DNA of 64,000 nt from Ramlibacter henchirensis (GTDB lineage Bacteria > Pseudomonadota > Gammaproteobacteria > Burkholderiales > Burkholderiaceae_C), in contig NZ_SMLM01000002.1 in assembly GCF_004682015.1 (NCBI RefSeq), positions 558,001-622,000 of the forward strand. Reading direction: 5' to 3'. Under the pieces are notes generated by a model, which made no database searches, had not been told where the DNA came from, and was given only the letters and a program-made list of their open reading frames with translations. Below are positions 52,952 to 62,382 of this stretch, piece after piece (the first letter of the stretch is position 1; each line of letters opens with the position of its first letter). The position numbers and the translations under genes are program-made.

Positions 52952-53869
52952 GTGCCGCCCCGGCCCGGCGTGCTGCACCGCCTCCAGAACAGCCGCAACT
53001 TCCTCGGGCTGGCATTCATGCTGCCCGCGGGAGTGCTGCTGCTGCTGTTCCTCACCTATCCGCTCGGGCTGGGCGTGTGGCTCGGCTTCACCGACACCAA
53101 GATCGGCCGCGGCGGCGAATGGATCGGGCTGCAGAACTACGAGTTCCTCTGGGGCGACAGCGTCACCCGGCTGGCCCTGTTCAACACGCTCTTCTACACG
53201 ACGGTGGCCAGCGTCATCAAGTTCGGGCTCGGCCTGTGGCTGGCCATCCTGCTGAACGAACGCCTGCCCTTCCAGACCTTCTTCCGCAGCGTGATCCTGC
53301 TGCCGTACATCGTGCCCACGGCGCTGTCAGCCATCGCTTTCTGGTGGATCTACGACTCGCAGTTCTCCATCATCAGCTGGGCGCTGGTGAAGATGGGCCT
53401 GATCGACCAGTACATCGACTTCCTGGGCGACCCGTACAACGCCCGCCTCGCCACCATCGTCGCCAACATCTGGCGCGGCGTGCCGTTCGTGGCCATCACG
53501 CTGCTGGCGGGCCTGCAGACGATCTCGCCCTCGCTCTACGAAGCCGGCGCCATCGACGGCGCCAGCGGCTGGCAGCGCTTCCGCTACATCACGCTGCCGC
53601 TGCTGACGCCCATCATCGCGGTGGTGATGACGTTCTCGGTGCTCTTCACCTTCACCGACTTCCAGCTGATCTACGTGCTCACGCGCGGCGGCCCGCTCAA
53701 TGCCACGCACCTGATGGCCACGCTGTCGTTCCAGCGCGCCATTTCCGGCGGCGCCCTCGGCGAAGGCGCGGCGATCGCGGTGGCGATGGTGCCGTTCCTG
53801 CTGGCGGCCATCCTCTTCAGTTACTTCGGGCTGCAGCGCCGCGCGTGGCAGCAGGGCAGCGACCAATGA
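52952..53869 (+). CDS. CUT1 sugar ABC transporter permease (MalF-like)
   Basis: 305 residues, six membrane helices, EAA loop EAGAIDGASGWQRFRYITLP that docks on the ATPase. The start is a GTG at 52952, 13 bp after the binding-protein stop; a GTG at 52970 is an equally possible start. The stop overlaps the next permease (AATGA). Confidence 0.91.
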   Translation: MPPRPGVLHRLQNSRNFLGLAFMLPAGVLLLLFLTYPLGLGVWLGFTDTKIGRGGEWIGLQNYEFLWGDSVTRLALFNTLFYTTVASVIKFGLGLWLAILLNERLPFQTFFRSVILLPYIVPTALSAIAFWWIYDSQFSIISWALVKMGLIDQYIDFLGDPYNARLATIVANIWRGVPFVAITLLAGLQTISPSLYEAGAIDGASGWQRFRYITLPLLTPIIAVVMTFSVLFTFTDFQLIYVLTRGGPLNATHLMATLSFQRAISGGALGEGAAIAVAMVPFLLAAILFSYFGLQRRAWQQGSDQ

Positions 53870-54738
53870 AGGCGAGCGACAACGACACCCAGGGCATGGC
53901 CTACCTCGCGTCGCTGCCGCGGCGCGTGGTGACCCTCTACATCCCGCTTCTGATCTTCGTCTTCGTGCTGCTGTTCCCGTTCTACTGGATGGCGGTCACG
54001 TCGTTCAAACCGGACAACGAACTGCTCTCGCGCAGCGGCAACCCGTTCTGGGTGATCGCGCCCACCCTCGCCCACTTCAAGAAGCTGCTGTTCAACACCT
54101 CGTACCCCGAGTGGATGTGGAACACCGTGTTCGTCTCGGTGGTCGCCACCTTCGTGTCGCTGCTGGCGTCGGTGCTCGCCGCCTACGCCATCGAGAGGCT
54201 TCGGTTCCGCGGCTCGCGCCAGGTCGGCCTGTCGATCTTCCTGGCCTACCTGGTGCCGCCCTCGATCCTGTTCATCCCGCTGGCCAGCATCGTGTTCCAG
54301 CTCGGCCTGTTCGACACCAAGTGGGCGCTGATCCTCACCTACCCCACCTTCCTGATCCCGTTCTCCACCTGGCTCCTGATGGGGTACTTCCGCTCCATCC
54401 CGTTCGAGCTGGAGGAATGCGCGCTGATCGACGGCGCCAGCCGCCTGCAGATCCTGTGGAAGATCGTGCTGCCCCTGTCGGTGCCGGGCCTCATCTCGGC
54501 CGGCATCTTCGCGTTCACCCTGTCGTGGAACGAGTTCATCTACGCGCTGACCTTCGTCTCCTCGTCCGAGGTCAAGACGGTGCCCGTGGGCGTGGTCACC
54601 GAGCTGGTCGAAGGCGACGTCTACCACTGGGGTGCGCTCATGGCCGGCGCGCTGCTGGGCTCGCTGCCGGTGGCCGTCATCTACTCGTTCTTTGTCGAGT
54701 ACTACGTGTCGGGCCTCACCGGCGCGGTCAAGGAATAG
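53866..54738 (+). CDS. CUT1 sugar ABC transporter permease (MalG-like)
   Basis: 290 residues, six membrane helices, EAA loop EECALIDGASRLQILWKIVLP, and the conserved FYWMAVTSFKP after helix 1. ATG at 53866 overlaps the stop of the first permease. It ends the transporter operon and overlaps the end of the convergent alpha/beta hydrolase gene by 11 bp. Confidence 0.93.
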   Translation: MKASDNDTQGMAYLASLPRRVVTLYIPLLIFVFVLLFPFYWMAVTSFKPDNELLSRSGNPFWVIAPTLAHFKKLLFNTSYPEWMWNTVFVSVVATFVSLLASVLAAYAIERLRFRGSRQVGLSIFLAYLVPPSILFIPLASIVFQLGLFDTKWALILTYPTFLIPFSTWLLMGYFRSIPFELEECALIDGASRLQILWKIVLPLSVPGLISAGIFAFTLSWNEFIYALTFVSSSEVKTVPVGVVTELVEGDVYHWGALMAGALLGSLPVAVIYSFFVEYYVSGLTGAVKE

Positions 54739-55573
54739 CGTCCACGGTCGAGTGGAACGCGGCGGGCGCTTCGTACTGGACCCAGTGCCCCGCCCCGTCC
54801 ACGCGGGACATGCCCTTGAATGAAGGCGCCCGCGCGAGCAGCGCTTCCGCCTCGCCCAGGACCTCGCGATAGAGCGCATCTTCCGTGCCGTAGATGGCGT
54901 GGACGTCGCAGCGCAGCCGGGGGAGCTGCCGCAGCAGCAGGTCCGTGCGTGCGAGCTTTCGGCGGCGCATCCGGTCGCGCGCGATGTTGGATTCCTGCAG
55001 CGCGATCGCTTCCGCATCGATGCTCTGCGGCCTGTGCAGCATGAGCTTGCCCAGGTTGCCGGCATGGATCCGCGCGCGATCGCCTGCATCGGTGACGCCA
55101 CGCGCCGACTCCAATCCAAGCTCCGGAACCGGCAGTCCCAGGGCTGCCGGGGCGACGAGCACCAGCCGGTCCATCTGCAGTTGCGGCCGTTCCGTGCCCA
55201 GGTAGCCCGCGACCATGCCGCCGAAGGAGAAGGCGGCCACATCGAACGGTCGCGCGCCCACCAGCTGCTGCAGGCCGTCACCAACGGCGGGCCAGGCGCC
55301 GTCGACGTCCTCCACGCCCGGCAAGGCGTCGGAGTCGCCGAACCCGGGCAGGTCCGGGACCAGGACCCGCGCTCCCGCGGCAGCGAAGTGCGGGATGTTG
55401 CGCAGCCAGTGCGTCCAGCTGCCGCTGCCCCCGTGCAGCAGCACCAGCGCCCTTCCCGCCGCGTCGCCCCATTCACGCCAGACGACGCGCGATCCATTCC
55501 AGTTCGAGTCGATCCGCGTCGCCTGCCGCAAGCAGGAGAGTGCCGAGGGCGGCAGTGCGTCCGGCTCGACCAT
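54728..55573 (-). CDS. Alpha/beta-fold hydrolase
   Basis: 281 residues. Oxyanion segment LLHGGSGSW (45-53), nucleophile elbow AFSFGGM with Ser116, a late acid in YGTEDALY, and catalytic histidine in GAGHWVQYEAP. The layout is like meta-cleavage-product hydrolases and small ester or C-C hydrolases. It is the last gene of the minus-strand operon with enoyl-CoA hydratase, CoA-transferase, Bug and quinone oxidoreductase, starting 6 bp after the oxidoreductase stop. Substrate unknown. Confidence 0.9.
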   Translation of the reverse strand: MVEPDALPPSALSCLRQATRIDSNWNGSRVVWREWGDAAGRALVLLHGGSGSWTHWLRNIPHFAAAGARVLVPDLPGFGDSDALPGVEDVDGAWPAVGDGLQQLVGARPFDVAAFSFGGMVAGYLGTERPQLQMDRLVLVAPAALGLPVPELGLESARGVTDAGDRARIHAGNLGKLMLHRPQSIDAEAIALQESNIARDRMRRRKLARTDLLLRQLPRLRCDVHAIYGTEDALYREVLGEAEALLARAPSFKGMSRVDGAGHWVQYEAPAAFHSTVDAIP

Positions 55574-55579
55574 CGTCCG

Positions 55580-56557
55580 TCAGTCCATCCGCACGACGAT
55601 CTTGCCCAGCGCCTGGCTGCGTTCCATGCAGGCCTGGGCCGCCGGCAGCTCAGCGAACGGGAAGACCTGGTCGACCACAGGCACCAGCCTGCCGTCCGCC
55701 AGCATCGGCAACAGGTCCCGCTCGAACGCGCGCGCCGCCTGCTCGCGATGCTCCAGCTTGCGCATCTTGTTCGACACGCCGAACAGCTGCAGCCGCTTCT
55801 TGTGCACCGCGGCCAGGTCGATGCCGGCACGGACGATGCCGTCCATGTAACCGACGACCGCGAGCCGCCCCTCGAAGCCCAGGGCCTCCACGCACGCGGC
55901 GAACATCGACCCGCCGACGGTGTTCACCGCGACGTCGGCGCCGGCATCGCCCGTCGCCTGCAGCACCGCCGGCACGAAGTCGGAGGTGCGCGTCTGCAGC
56001 GCCACGTCCAGGCCCATGCCTCGCAGGCGCTCGAGCTTTTCCGCCGAGCCGGAGGTGCCGATCACGCGCGCGCCGAGCGCCTTGCCCACCTGCAGCGCGG
56101 CCACGCCCACCCCGGAGGAGACACCGGTCACGAGCAGCCATTCGCCGGCGGCCAGGCGTCCCTGGGCGATCAGGCAGTCGTGTACCGTGCCGTAGACCAG
56201 GGTGGCGCACGCGGCCTGCTCCCATGCCATTCCCGCGGGCACGGGAAAGGCTTCAACGGCCTGCATGCAACCGTGCTCGGCGAACGCCCCGTCGCACCGT
56301 CCCATGACACGGTCGCCTGCGCGGTGCGAGACCACACCCTCCCCCACGGCCGTCACTTCGCCGGCCGCCTCGAAACCCGCCGGGCGCGCAGGAGCCGATG
56401 CGGCATGCAGCCCGTGGCCGGCGATGAACTCGCCGCGGTTGAGCGAGGCCGCGCGGATGCGGATCGCCACCTGCCCCGGACCGGGCCGCGGCGGCGGAAC
56501 CTCACGCAGTTCCACGGCCATGCCGTCGCCGGCCGTACGGATCCACCACGACTTCAT
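55580..56557 (-). CDS. Zinc-free medium-chain dehydrogenase, quinone oxidoreductase type
   Basis: 325 residues. GroES-like N-terminal domain and NADPH-binding Rossmann domain with VTGVSSGVGVAALQ. The zinc ligands of alcohol dehydrogenases are missing, as in NADPH:quinone and enoyl reductases. I choose the ATG at 56557, because GAGGAG sits six bases before it and would be too close to the ATG two codons upstream. It probably reduces an enone or quinone intermediate in the CoA-transferase/enoyl-CoA hydratase pathway. Confidence 0.9.
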   Translation of the reverse strand: MKSWWIRTAGDGMAVELREVPPPRPGPGQVAIRIRAASLNRGEFIAGHGLHAASAPARPAGFEAAGEVTAVGEGVVSHRAGDRVMGRCDGAFAEHGCMQAVEAFPVPAGMAWEQAACATLVYGTVHDCLIAQGRLAAGEWLLVTGVSSGVGVAALQVGKALGARVIGTSGSAEKLERLRGMGLDVALQTRTSDFVPAVLQATGDAGADVAVNTVGGSMFAACVEALGFEGRLAVVGYMDGIVRAGIDLAAVHKKRLQLFGVSNKMRKLEHREQAARAFERDLLPMLADGRLVPVVDQVFPFAELPAAQACMERSQALGKIVVRMD

Positions 56558-56567
56558 GAGCATCTCC

Positions 56568-57551
56568 TCACTCCCGCTGGATCTTCGCGTCGCGGATGAC
56601 GCGGGCCCATCGTTCCTGGTCGGCGCGGATCTCGGCGCCGAAGTCGTCGCCGATGGTGGGCTCCACCTCGTAGCCCGCAACGCGCAGCTTGTTCAGCAGC
56701 TCCGGATCGCGCAGCACCTGCGTCGAGGCCTGCAGCAGCCGCGCGAGCACGGGCTTGGGCGTGGCGGCCGGCGCGACGACGCCGTACCAGACCTCGTAGC
56801 GCTGCGCGACGGAACCCGTTTCGGCCAGCGTCGGCACGTCCGGTGCCTGCGGGGAACGCTTGGCACCGGTCACCGCCAGGCCACGAAGCTTGCCGGACTG
56901 AAGGTGCGGCACCATCGGTGCGAGGGTCGAGATGATGAAGTCCACCTGCCCGCCGACGGCATCGGCCATCGCCGGCGCCGAGCCCTTGTACGGCACGTTG
57001 TTCAGCTTCGCGCCCGCGTTCAGCGCGATCAGCTGCCCGAACAGGTGCGGCCCGGTGCCGACGCCGGGCGACGCATAGTTCAGCGGCCTGGTGCGCGCCA
57101 GCGCCAGCAGTTCCTGCATCGTCTTGGCCGGCACCGAGGGATGCACGGCGATCGCGACCGCGGTGCTCGCCACCTTGGCGATCGGCGTGAAGTCCCGCAG
57201 CGTGTCGTAGCGGATCTCCTTGAACATCAAGGGATTGGTCGCGAGGAACTCGTTGGCGAACAGCAGCGTGTAGCCGTCGGCCGGGCCGCGGGCCACCAGC
57301 TCGGCGCCGATGTTGCCGGACGCTCCCGGGCGGTTGTCGATGATCACGGGTTGTCCCAGGGCGGCCGAGAGCTTGTCGCCGTAGGCGCGAGCGGCCGCGT
57401 CGGCGCCGCCGCCGGCCGGGAACGGCACCACCAGCTTGATCGCGCGCTCGGGCCAGGCTTGCGCGAAAGCGGCGCCGCACAGCGCGCACGCCGCGGCGGC
57501 CAAGGCGACTCGTCGCGTCACGGGAGTCATCGAGCGGGTGTTGGGATGCAT
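56568..57551 (-). CDS. Bug/TctC-family periplasmic substrate-binding protein
   Basis: 327 residues; the start at 57551 has AGGAG upstream. The signal peptide ends near AAFAQA. Motifs PAGGGADAAAR, DNRPGASG, ADGYT and NVPYKGS. It sits between the CoA-transferase and quinone oxidoreductase genes, so its ligand is probably the carboxylate that is activated to a CoA ester by the CoA-transferase. Confidence 0.94.
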   Translation of the reverse strand: MHPNTRSMTPVTRRVALAAAACALCGAAFAQAWPERAIKLVVPFPAGGGADAAARAYGDKLSAALGQPVIIDNRPGASGNIGAELVARGPADGYTLLFANEFLATNPLMFKEIRYDTLRDFTPIAKVASTAVAIAVHPSVPAKTMQELLALARTRPLNYASPGVGTGPHLFGQLIALNAGAKLNNVPYKGSAPAMADAVGGQVDFIISTLAPMVPHLQSGKLRGLAVTGAKRSPQAPDVPTLAETGSVAQRYEVWYGVVAPAATPKPVLARLLQASTQVLRDPELLNKLRVAGYEVEPTIGDDFGAEIRADQERWARVIRDAKIQRE

Positions 57552-57587
57552 GGCTTGTCTCCTGTGCTGGTGATCGATGCGGTGGTG

Positions 57588-58784
57588 CTACACCACGCCA
57601 AGTTCGCGCAGCGCGCGGATCTCCTGGTCGTCGAGTCCCGCCTCGCGCAGGACCTCGTCCGTGTGTTCCCCGCAGTCGGGCGCCGCCGCCTGCACCGAGC
57701 CGGGCGTGCGTTCCAGGTGCACCGGCTGCGTGATGAAGGTGCAGGTCTTGCCGCTCGATGCCACGGCCTGGGCGGTCGCGTTCATGTGCCGCACCTGCGG
57801 GTCCTCGAACACTTGCGGCACCGTGTAGACCGGCCCGGCCGGCACGCCCGCGCGATTGAGCAGGTCCACCCAGTGCTGCACGGTTGCGGTCGCGAACACT
57901 TCCTCGATCTCCGCCGACAGCGCGGCCCTGTTGGCGATGCGGGCGGCGTCGGTGGCATAGCGTTCGTCGGCCAGCCAGCGCGTGCGGTCCAGCGCTTCGC
58001 AGAAGCGCCGCCAGTTGCCGCCGCCCGCGGCGCCGATGTTCAGGTGCCCGTCGCTCGCCCGGTACAGGCCCATCGGGCTGGCGCTCGGATGGTCGTTGCC
58101 GCATTGGACCGGCACCGCACCGTCATTCAGGTAGCGCGCGGCCTGGAAGTCCATCATCGCGATCTGCGCATGCAGCAGCGACGTGTGCACCCATTGGCCC
58201 TGGCCCGAGCGCTCGCGCTCCAGCAGCGCGGCGAAGATGCCCAGCGCCGCATACAGCCCCGCGCTCGAATCGGCCACGGCCAACCCCGCGCGCACCGGGC
58301 CTTGACCCGGAAAGCCGGTCACGGACATCAGCCCGCCCATCCCCTGGATGACCTGGTCGAACCCCGGGCGCTTCGCATACGGACCGTCCTGGCCGTAGCC
58401 GGAGATGCTGGCCAGGACGATGCGGGGATTGACGGCTCGCAGCGACTCGTAGTCGATCCCGAGCCGCGTCTTCACGTCGGGCCGCCAGTTCTCCACCACC
58501 ACGTCCGCGGTCTTCACCAGCCGCTTGAACAGCGCGACCCCCTCGGGCCGCTTCAGGTTCAGGGTGAGCGAGCGCTTGTTGCGGTTGAGGTTCTGGAAGT
58601 CCCCGCCCTCGCGGCTGTCGACGAACATGTTGTCGTTGGCGTCCACGCCGGGCGGCGGCTCGACCCGGATGACGTCGGCGCCGAAGTCGGCCAGCATCCG
58701 CACGCAGGTCGGCCCTGCGCGCACCCGTGACAGATCGAGCACGCGAAACGGCGCCAGCGCCTCACCCGCTCGTATGCGCGCCAT
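57588..58784 (-). CDS. Class III CoA-transferase (CaiB/BaiF/FRC family)
   Basis: 398 residues. The catalytic aspartate is Asp172 in LAVADSSAG (Asp169 of formyl-CoA transferase). The N-terminal VLDLSRVRAGPTCVRMLADFGADVIRVE in two parts is the family hallmark. It moves CoA between carboxylates without ATP, activating the imported acid for the adjacent enoyl-CoA hydratase, whose stop lies just 1 bp before this start. Confidence 0.93.
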   Translation of the reverse strand: MARIRAGEALAPFRVLDLSRVRAGPTCVRMLADFGADVIRVEPPPGVDANDNMFVDSREGGDFQNLNRNKRSLTLNLKRPEGVALFKRLVKTADVVVENWRPDVKTRLGIDYESLRAVNPRIVLASISGYGQDGPYAKRPGFDQVIQGMGGLMSVTGFPGQGPVRAGLAVADSSAGLYAALGIFAALLERERSGQGQWVHTSLLHAQIAMMDFQAARYLNDGAVPVQCGNDHPSASPMGLYRASDGHLNIGAAGGGNWRRFCEALDRTRWLADERYATDAARIANRAALSAEIEEVFATATVQHWVDLLNRAGVPAGPVYTVPQVFEDPQVRHMNATAQAVASSGKTCTFITQPVHLERTPGSVQAAAPDCGEHTDEVLREAGLDDQEIRALRELGVV

Positions 58785-58785
58785 G

Positions 58786-59562
58786 TCAGCGCCCCTTCCA
58801 GACCGGCGCGCGGCGTTCGGCGAACGCGCGTCGGCCCTCGGCGAAGTCGTCGCTCTGCATGGTGGCCTTCTCGCGCGCCCGCAGCTGCGCGATGTCGTAC
58901 TCGCCGCGCGCGAGCTCGTTCAAGGACTGCTTGAGCGTCTGCACGGCCATCGGCGCCAGCCCGGCGATGTGACGCGCCAGGGCCTCGACCCGTTCGTCCA
59001 GCTGCGCGGCCGGAACTACTTCCTGGAGATAGCCGATGCGCAGCAGCGTCTGCGCGTCGAGCGGCTCGGCCGTGAGGAAGGCGCGCTTGGCCGCGCTGAC
59101 ACCCAGGCGCGAGACGTAGCGCACGAGTCCGCTCGCGTAGTAGTGGATGCCCAGCGAGGCGGCCGGCATGCGCATCTCGATCCCTTCCGCACCCAGTGCC
59201 AGGTCACAGGCCAGCACGAAGTCGGTGGCGCCGCCGTAGACACTGCCGTTGAGGGCGCAGACGGTGACCGGCCGCAAGCGTTCCAGCGCTTCCACCACTT
59301 CCTCGAATCCGACCGCCGGGGGACCCGCCTCGAAGTCGGCCGTGTTGTAGCCGGCGCTGAACACCGGCCGCTCCGGCAGGACCTCGGCCGTCAGCACGAC
59401 CACGCGCACCGTTGTGTCCTGGTCGATCTGGTGGAAACGATCCTTCAGGACCGCGAGGTCCTCGTTCTGCAGCCGGTTGCGGTGGGCGGGACGCGCCAGC
59501 GTGATGCGGGCGATGCCGTCCTGCACGGAGAAACGCGGCGTCTGGGAGGCTTCGGCTTGCAT
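58786..59562 (-). CDS. Enoyl-CoA hydratase/isomerase family protein
   Basis: 258 residues from an ATG at 59562 (a start 45 bp earlier would cut into the promoter). Crotonase signatures are PVFSAGYNTADF and LNGSVYGGATDFVLACD. It hydrates or otherwise modifies an acyl-CoA. First gene of the five-gene operon ending at 54728; divergent from an IclR regulator 72 bp away. Confidence 0.91.
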   Translation of the reverse strand: MQAEASQTPRFSVQDGIARITLARPAHRNRLQNEDLAVLKDRFHQIDQDTTVRVVVLTAEVLPERPVFSAGYNTADFEAGPPAVGFEEVVEALERLRPVTVCALNGSVYGGATDFVLACDLALGAEGIEMRMPAASLGIHYYASGLVRYVSRLGVSAAKRAFLTAEPLDAQTLLRIGYLQEVVPAAQLDERVEALARHIAGLAPMAVQTLKQSLNELARGEYDIAQLRAREKATMQSDDFAEGRRAFAERRAPVWKGR

Positions 59563-59606
59563 CGGCGCAGCATAGGGCCGCCGGGAGCGTCCATGTCGCA
59601 CAATCA

Positions 59607-59637
59607 CATTCGTGATTCAAGATCAGGATCGTGAATG
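59607..59637. promoter_or_regulatory. Imperfect 31-bp palindrome overlapping the IclR start codon
   Basis: CATTCGTGATTC (59607-59618) and GGATCGTGAATG (59626-59637) are inverted copies with 9 of 12 positions paired around a 7-bp spacer. The right arm ends at the ATG of the IclR gene, so binding would block its own translation or transcription as well as affect the divergent operon. Confidence 0.45.
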
Positions 59638-60390
59638 CGCGAAGGCGGCGTGAAGTCGGCTCAGCGGGCGATGGAACTGCTGGAGTTCTTCGCCGACTGG
59701 CGGCGCCCGGCCAGCGTCAAGGAGATCTCGCAGTCGCTCGGCTATCCGCAGTCCAGCACCTCCATGCTGCTGAGCGCGCTGGCCGAAGCCGGCTACTACG
59801 ACCACGATCCGCGCACCGCGATGTATGCGCCGAGCGTGCGCATCCTGCTGGCCGCCGAGTGGATCGGCGAGCAGCTCTTCAGCGAACAGAGCCTGCTGCG
59901 CCTGATGGAGCAGGTGCACCGCCCGACCGGCCACACCGTGATGATCGGCGCCCAGCACGGCGTGCACGTGCGCTACCTGCACGTGCTGCAGGCGACGAGG
60001 GAGGGAAGCTTCACCGCCAAGACCGGCTCGCTGCGACCGTTGTTCCGCAGCGCGACCGGCAAGATGCTGCTGACCCTGAAGACCGAACGCGAAGTCGCGC
60101 TGCTGCTGCGCCGCGCGAACGCCCTGGAAACGGACCGCAAGCTTGCGCTCGACCTGCCCGGCGTGCTGCGGGAGCGGGAGACCAACCTGCGCAACGGCTA
60201 TGCGATGTCCACCGGCACGTCGGTGCCCGGCGCCGGCGCGCTGGCGATCCTGCTGCCGGTGGCGCGCGGCGCCAAGCCGATGACGCTGAGCGTGGGCGGG
60301 CCGGTCAAGGAGATCACGCGGGAGAAGACGAGGCTCCTGCGCATCCTCCACGACGCGGTGGCGCCGATGCTCAAGATCGTCTCGCAATGA
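59635..60390 (+). CDS. IclR-family transcriptional regulator
   Basis: 251 residues. Winged helix at about 5-60 (VKEISQSLGYPQSSTSMLLSAL) and effector domain with LFRSATGKMLLTL. It is divergent from the enoyl-CoA hydratase/CoA-transferase/Bug operon, which it probably regulates, and its start codon lies in the palindrome at 59607-59637. Convergent with the MFS gene 11 bp away. Confidence 0.92.
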   Translation: MREGGVKSAQRAMELLEFFADWRRPASVKEISQSLGYPQSSTSMLLSALAEAGYYDHDPRTAMYAPSVRILLAAEWIGEQLFSEQSLLRLMEQVHRPTGHTVMIGAQHGVHVRYLHVLQATREGSFTAKTGSLRPLFRSATGKMLLTLKTEREVALLLRRANALETDRKLALDLPGVLRERETNLRNGYAMSTGTSVPGAGALAILLPVARGAKPMTLSVGGPVKEITREKTRLLRILHDAVAPMLKIVSQ

Positions 60391-60401
60391 GCCGCATCGG
60401 G

Positions 60402-61613
60402 CTATGACGTGACCGCAGCGGGCTGCGCCGGACGCCACAGCATCACCAGCCCCGCCGCCCCCGACAGCACCGCCAGGCACGCGTACCCGGCCGTGTACGA
60501 GCCCCAGACGTGCAGCAGTTGCGCGAACAGGAACGGTCCTGCCATTCCGCCCGCGAAGGTGAAGAACTGCGTGCCGCCGGCGCTGGCCGCCAGCTCCTCG
60601 CGCGGCACGGTGCGCAGCAGCTGCGCGAAGTAGACGCCGTTCCAGCCCATCGTCGTCGCACCGCACGCCACCATCACGAGCGCTGCGAGCGGCAGCGCAA
60701 CGCCTGTCGGCAGCGCACCGAGCGCGACGCAGCTGGCCGACATGCACAGGCCGAGCGCGCCCAGCAGCACGCGCGGTGTGACCCAGCGGTCGGCGACGTG
60801 TCCCAGGACGATCCGCATGACGGTGCAGGCGACCTGCGAAGCAGCGAGCAGGGCGGCCGCCAGGGCCAGCGGCATCCCGAGTTCCAGGGTCAGCAGCGAA
60901 ACCGAGAAGGTCAGGAAGCCTTGCTGCGCCATCGCGTACGCGAGCGAGACGAGGCTGAGGCGCCGCAGCGGAGCATGCTGCAACACGGTCCGCAGCGTCT
61001 GCAGCCAGGCCGCGCGGGGTGGCGCCGTGCCACGCTCGCCGGCATCCAGGCGCGTGCCCGCAGGCAGCAACAACGCCGCCAGCGCAAGGCAAGCGGCTGC
61101 GGTGGCCCACGCGGTGCCGCGCCAGCCGATCGCCACCAGGCCGAGCGGCATCAACAGGCCCGACAAGGCCACGCCGATCGGCACGCCGGCCTGCTTGAGC
61201 GAGAAGAAGAGGCCGGGTGAACCAGCCGGCGCATGCCGGCCGAGGATCGCGGCGGCGGCCGGGTTCACCACGCCGTAGCCGGCGCCGATCAGCGCGGCGG
61301 ACAGCAGCAGCACCGCCGGCATGCCGAGAGTCGCCGAGACGGCGCCCGCCGCGACGGCGAGCAGGACCCATTGCGTCAGCCGCACCCCGCCGATGCGGTT
61401 GACCCAGGGCCCGCCGGCAAGGCCGGACACCATCGCGAACAGGTAGGCGGTGCCGGTGAAGAGGCCCACGCGTTCGGGGGCCAGCCCCAGGGCCGGCGCG
61501 ACGGCCGGCGCCAGCACCGGCGCGGCGCTGAGCACGACCGTCGACAGCATCTGCGCGGCCAGGGTCACCTGCAGCGCCAGCCAGGGATGGCCCGGCAGCT
61601 GACTGCCGGTCAT
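60402..61613 (-). CDS. Major facilitator superfamily transporter
   Basis: 403 residues with 12 predicted membrane helices; MFS loop WVNRIGGVRLTQ after helix 2 and FFSLKQAGVPIG after helix 4 (similar to cyanate/nitrate-type MFS carriers of the CynX kind). The ATG at 61613 overlaps the GntR stop by 4 bp, so regulator and carrier are coupled. Its substrate is probably the compound metabolised by the SDR that heads the operon. Confidence 0.9.
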   Translation of the reverse strand: MTGSQLPGHPWLALQVTLAAQMLSTVVLSAAPVLAPAVAPALGLAPERVGLFTGTAYLFAMVSGLAGGPWVNRIGGVRLTQWVLLAVAAGAVSATLGMPAVLLLSAALIGAGYGVVNPAAAAILGRHAPAGSPGLFFSLKQAGVPIGVALSGLLMPLGLVAIGWRGTAWATAAACLALAALLLPAGTRLDAGERGTAPPRAAWLQTLRTVLQHAPLRRLSLVSLAYAMAQQGFLTFSVSLLTLELGMPLALAAALLAASQVACTVMRIVLGHVADRWVTPRVLLGALGLCMSASCVALGALPTGVALPLAALVMVACGATTMGWNGVYFAQLLRTVPREELAASAGGTQFFTFAGGMAGPFLFAQLLHVWGSYTAGYACLAVLSGAAGLVMLWRPAQPAAVTS

Positions 61614-62377
61614 GCGGCGGCTGTGTTGTCCAGGCGCCAGGTGGTGGTGAACTCGACCCGGCCGGGCGGATGCACGTTCAGCGACACCGACAGCAGCCGG
61701 CCGTTGCGGCCGAGGTAGAAGCGGCGCACCAGCAGCCCCGGCGAGCGCGGCTTCACGCCCAGCAGGCGCGCGCTGGCCGCAGGCACGGCAACCGCGGCGA
61801 CCACCTGCTGCGCCTCGTGGATGCGCTCGCCGCCGTACTTCTCGATCAGTCCGAACACCCAGGCCTTTCCGCTTTCCAGCTCCTCGCGCATGCCCTCGCA
61901 CTCCGGACGCACGAACACGCGCATGTGCACGATCGGCTCGCCGCCCTCGGCGGGCAGCCGGACGGTGTTCCACTCCAGCCAGCGCTCGCCCTCCTGGCAA
62001 CGCAGCTGCGCAGCCAGCGCGGCGTCGGCTTCGACCCAGCGCGAACCCAGCACCTTGAGCCGCGTGCCCTGCGCGTAGGCCATCAGGTCGCCCAGTGACG
62101 CGAGCGAAGCGGAATACTGCTTGTCGCTGCGGCTCGCCCGGACCACGGTGCCCACGCCCTGGTGGCGCGAGACGAGGCCCATGTCGCAGAGCTGCCGCAC
62201 CGCCTCGCGGACGGTATGGCGCGAGACCGAGAACCGCTGGCAAAGCTGCGGCTCGGGCGGCAGCAGGCTGCCCACGGCATAGCGGCCGTCGCCGATCTCG
62301 CGCGCGAGCATCGCGCTCAACTGCTGGTAGCGCGGCGCGTTGGCGGGCGCCGCCGACTCGCGGGGGGCAGCGTGCAT
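61610..62377 (-). CDS. GntR/HutC-family transcriptional regulator
   Basis: 255 residues from an ATG at 62377. N-terminal winged helix (about 15-80: LLPPEPQLCQRFSVSRHTVR) and a C-terminal UTRA ligand domain (about 95-245). It lies 5 bp after the SDR gene and is coupled to the MFS gene, so it probably controls this three-gene operon and perhaps the divergent Bug gene at 63282. Confidence 0.92.
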   Translation of the reverse strand: MHAAPRESAAPANAPRYQQLSAMLAREIGDGRYAVGSLLPPEPQLCQRFSVSRHTVREAVRQLCDMGLVSRHQGVGTVVRASRSDKQYSASLASLGDLMAYAQGTRLKVLGSRWVEADAALAAQLRCQEGERWLEWNTVRLPAEGGEPIVHMRVFVRPECEGMREELESGKAWVFGLIEKYGGERIHEAQQVVAAVAVPAASARLLGVKPRSPGLLVRRFYLGRNGRLLSVSLNVHPPGRVEFTTTWRLDNTAAA

Positions 62378-62382
62378 GGCGG

